From Alphaproteobacteria bacterium (GTDB lineage: Bacteria > Pseudomonadota > Gammaproteobacteria > Burkholderiales > Burkholderiaceae_C): a DNA stretch of 64,000 bases. The translations under genes were made by a program, and so were the position numbers. Positions 61,975 to 64,000 of the stretch are shown here, in pieces (position 1 is the stretch's first letter; each line of letters starts with the position of its first letter). The notes beneath the pieces were generated by a model that ran no database searches, was not told the origin of the DNA, and saw only the letters and a program-made list of their open reading frames with translations. The stretch covers positions 95,621-159,620 of the forward strand of contig JASGCM010000003.1 in NCBI GenBank assembly GCA_030054175.1. Reading direction: 5' to 3'.

Positions 61975-62547
61975 TCAGCGGGCGACGTACACCAAGCCTG
62001 CAACCACCAAGGCAGCGGCGACCCAGACCCAGGTCGGCCAGCCCTTGGGCTCTTCGGCGGCGGCTTCAGGCTGAGAAACAGCAACCGCAGCGGCTGGTGG
62101 CGGGTCCAGCTTTTCGGTTTCAGCGTCAAAGCGCTTGAAGAATTCTTCCGACAGCGATTTGGCCACGCCGTCGATCAGACGCTGGCCCAATTGGGCGATT
62201 TTTCCGCCGACCTGTGCGGTGACGCTGTACGACAGCTCGCAGCCATCGGCGTTGGGCGTCAGGGTGACTTTGGCCGTGCCTTTACCAAAACCAGCGACAC
62301 CGCCCTGCCCTTCAAAATTCAGCGTATAGCTGGCTGGGGGATTCATGTCGGTCAACATGATTTTTCCCGTGAATTTGGCCGATACGGGGCCGATTTTCAG
62401 GGCCGTGCCCATGTTGAACTGATTCTCGCCGCTGACCTCGATGCGGTCGCAGCCGGGAATGCAAGCCTTGAGGACCTCGGGGTTGTTCAGGGCGTCCCAT
62501 GCCTGCTGCTGTTGTACTTTCAGTTGGCGTGTGCCTTGCATTTCCAT
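61975..62547 (-). CDS. coxG: CoxG family protein (SRPBCC fold, C-terminal membrane anchor)
   Basis: The start is at MEMQGTRQLKVQQQQAWDALN (190 residues), with GGAAGGA upstream; the longer frame overlaps coxE. Residues 1-145 form the START-like CO-dehydrogenase subunit G domain (ACIPGCDRIEVSGENQF, AKFTGKIMLTDMNPPASYTL). A Pro/Ala linker and one membrane helix (WVWVAAALVVAGLVYVAR) end the protein. CoxG anchors aerobic CO dehydrogenase-type enzymes to the membrane and may carry quinone. It lies 43 bp after coxE on the same strand, with the split kinase gene 6 bp beyond. Confidence 0.9.
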   Translation of the reverse strand: MEMQGTRQLKVQQQQAWDALNNPEVLKACIPGCDRIEVSGENQFNMGTALKIGPVSAKFTGKIMLTDMNPPASYTLNFEGQGGVAGFGKGTAKVTLTPNADGCELSYSVTAQVGGKIAQLGQRLIDGVAKSLSEEFFKRFDAETEKLDPPPAAAVAVSQPEAAAEEPKGWPTWVWVAAALVVAGLVYVAR

Positions 62548-62590
62548 GATGATGTCCTTCCTACCCCCGATTTTAATCGCTGCGCAGGGT

Positions 62591-63769
62591 TCATGCCCGC
62601 AAAAGCTGTCGCAGCGAAGTGGCCAGCTCTTCGAGCCGGCTGAGGTTGTGCACCGCCAGCATCGCGTCAGCCTGTTGGTGCAATACAGCCGCCCCGCGCG
62701 CGATGGGGGCATAGCCGTCAAAGCGCAGTAAGGGATTGAGCCACAAAAGGCTGCGGCAATGGCGCTTGAGCCAGGCCAGCTCTTGAGCCAACGCCTCAGG
62801 TTCGCCGGTATCCAAGCCATCGCTGATCAACAAGACGACGCTCCGTCGCCCCACCAAGCGGCGGGCATGACGGCGCCGCAAAGTGCCCAGCGACTCACCC
62901 AAACGCGTCCCGCCAGCGAAGTCCTGAATGCGGGCGGCCGCACGCAACAGCATGTCATCGGGATCGGCCGCCTGGAAGCTATCGGTCAAATCGGTCAGAT
63001 CGGTGCCGAAGGCGAACACGTCTCGGCGCCGGCAACGTCGGGTGGCGGTGTGAAAAAAAGCCAGCAGCAAGCGGGCATAGCGCTCCATCGAGCCTGATAC
63101 ATCGACCAGCAAGAGCACCGGCAAAGGCTGTTCGATGCGTTGCCAACGCGGCAATCGCAGAACTTCGCCATCGGTGCGCGCGGCCTCTTGCATGGCTCGC
63201 TGCCAATGCAGACGGGCACCGCGCGTGCCGGCACGGTGGCGGCGCAAGGGCAAAGTGGGGATGGGCAAAGCGATGTCGCGCGCCAAGCGTTGCACCCACT
63301 GGTATTCGGCCGCCCCCAGCGCATTGAAATCGGCCTGATGCAAACGAGCCAATTCGCTGGCCGTCATGGCGGCGTCGAAATCGATTTTTTCCTCGTCGTT
63401 ACTTGGCGGTTGCCCTACCGGGCGTGGTGACGCCAAGGCTTCGGCAACGCGGGGGCGTTTGGGATTGGGTTCGGTTTCGCCTTGGGTGCTGGGCAGCATC
63501 TGTGCCAGCAGCTTGTTGGCGATTTCGGGATCCCGAAAAAAAGCATCAAACAATTCGCGAAACACCGCGCGATCTTCTTCGCGGCCAATCAGCACGGCTT
63601 CGAGCGCCGCCGACACATCGGTCTTGCGATCCAAGCCTACGCACAGGGCAGCTTGCTGGGCCAGGGCCATGCGCGAGCCATCTGTGCGCACGCCCGCTCG
63701 TCGCAAGGCGCGCCCAAAGGCCACCAGGTTATCGGCCAATTTGCCGGTGCGGGCGTCGCCCAGGGCCAT
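62591..63769 (-). CDS. coxE: CoxE-like von Willebrand factor A domain protein
   Basis: The protein has 392 residues. The N-terminal half is helical, and the C-terminal half is a VWA domain with the MIDAS motif DVSGSMERY (Asp223, Ser225, Ser227), later completed by GGTRLGESLGTL and LISDGLDTGEP. CoxE partners with the AAA+ ATPase CoxD, like other MoxR-VWA pairs, in maturing the molybdenum/copper centre of CO-dehydrogenase-family hydroxylases. It lies 7 bp after the CoxD-like gene and before coxG. The structural genes (large, medium, small subunits) are outside this window. Confidence 0.9.
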   Translation of the reverse strand: MALGDARTGKLADNLVAFGRALRRAGVRTDGSRMALAQQAALCVGLDRKTDVSAALEAVLIGREEDRAVFRELFDAFFRDPEIANKLLAQMLPSTQGETEPNPKRPRVAEALASPRPVGQPPSNDEEKIDFDAAMTASELARLHQADFNALGAAEYQWVQRLARDIALPIPTLPLRRHRAGTRGARLHWQRAMQEAARTDGEVLRLPRWQRIEQPLPVLLLVDVSGSMERYARLLLAFFHTATRRCRRRDVFAFGTDLTDLTDSFQAADPDDMLLRAAARIQDFAGGTRLGESLGTLRRRHARRLVGRRSVVLLISDGLDTGEPEALAQELAWLKRHCRSLLWLNPLLRFDGYAPIARGAAVLHQQADAMLAVHNLSRLEELATSLRQLLRA

Positions 63770-63776
63770 GGCAAGC

Positions 63777-64000
63777 TCAGTCGGCCTCAGCGGCCAACAG
63801 TTGTGGCACCAAGGGGGTCAAGGCAGCCACGTCTTCGCGTTGCTTGAACAAAATACCAGCGGTATCGGTCACCACCTCGGGGTCGAGCTGCAAGGTGTCA
63901 AGCGCCACCAGCGCACGGGCCCACTCGACGCTCTCGGCGATGCCGGGGCCACGTTGGAAGGCATTCGCAAACGGTTGACTGCGCAAGCGTCCAACGAAGT
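63777..64000 (-). CDS. coxD: CoxD-like MoxR AAA+ ATPase, C-terminal fragment (runs off window)
   Basis: Only the last 73 or so residues are present; the 5' part lies beyond the right edge. Visible sequence includes FVGRLRSQPFANAFQRGPGIAES, VALDTLQLDPEVVTDTAG and LFKQREDVAAL, which fits the helical lid of the MoxR/CoxD ATPases. The position 7 bp upstream of coxE supports the identification, as MoxR-type ATPases and VWA proteins are almost always paired. Catalytic Walker motifs cannot be checked here. Confidence 0.75.
   Translation of the reverse strand, partial: FVGRLRSQPFANAFQRGPGIAESVEWARALVALDTLQLDPEVVTDTAGILFKQREDVAALTPLVPQLLAAEAD

Overview
The window looks like a compact, GC-rich chromosome segment from a betaproteobacterium of the order Burkholderiales, most likely family Comamonadaceae (freshwater relatives of Limnohabitans or Rhodoferax). 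The evidence is the gene order asd-fimV-truA-trpF-trpB-trpA, the block rpsA-ihfB-lapA-lapB-hldA-hldD, the Rieske oxygenase/xseB-ispA-dxs neighbourhood, the betaproteobacterial form of DNA polymerase IV, and three TRAP transporters in 64 kb. Genus is inference. I saw no rRNA, tRNA, insertion sequence, prophage or CRISPR array. Genes are packed tightly, with many 4-base overlaps and several tail-to-tail overlaps.

Layout. 1-0.9 kb: C-terminal end of RNase E with a 12-bp tandem repeat, then a long palindrome. 1-7.2 kb (minus strand): tryptophan genes, truA, fimV, asd. 7.4-11.2 kb: a TRAP transporter resembling the 2-oxoacid (TakP) type. 11.3-14.3 kb: dxs-ispA-xseB, the start of isoprenoid synthesis. 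14.4-17.7 kb: Rieske oxygenase, sulfurtransferase and a lone urate hydroxylase (PuuD). 18.1-23.5 kb: ribosomal protein S1, IHF-beta, LPS-assembly LapA/LapB and two ADP-heptose genes. 23.5-38.2 kb: two facing clusters with two TRAP transporters, a fused 5-oxoprolinase/hydantoinase, a DUF1445 protein (D-glutamate cyclase family), DUF2848, an Asp/Glu racemase, a D-amino-acid dehydrogenase and a LysR regulator. 38.2-44 kb: crcB, thyA, folA, a DUF4337 protein, uvrD and guaC. 44-52 kb: acyl-CoA ligase, alpha-hydroxy acid oxidase, dinB, an EI24 membrane protein, two genes wrecked by one deletion, and an FAH-family hydrolase. 51.9-60.7 kb: recC-recB-recD. 61-64 kb: an interrupted sugar kinase and coxG-coxE-coxD accessory genes of a CO-dehydrogenase-type molybdenum hydroxylase, running off the window end.

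The most interesting block is 23.5-38.2 kb. Read together, the genes suggest uptake of a D-amino acid or pyroglutamate-like compound through TRAP carriers, racemisation or oxidation in one branch, and cyclisation to 5-oxoproline followed by ATP-dependent ring opening to glutamate in the other. This pathway is my inference from families and context.

Two smaller themes recur. At least seven genes have a -10-like hexamer ending 6-7 bases before the start codon and no Shine-Dalgarno sequence, which suggests leaderless mRNAs. Two other genes (the Rieske oxygenase and guaC) carry an intrinsic terminator in their leader just after a -10 box, which suggests attenuation. The segment also shows gene decay: a cytochrome c-propeller gene with an in-frame TGA, cut at its 3' end and fused tail-to-tail to the remains of malonyl-CoA decarboxylase, and a PfkB kinase split by an in-frame TGA.
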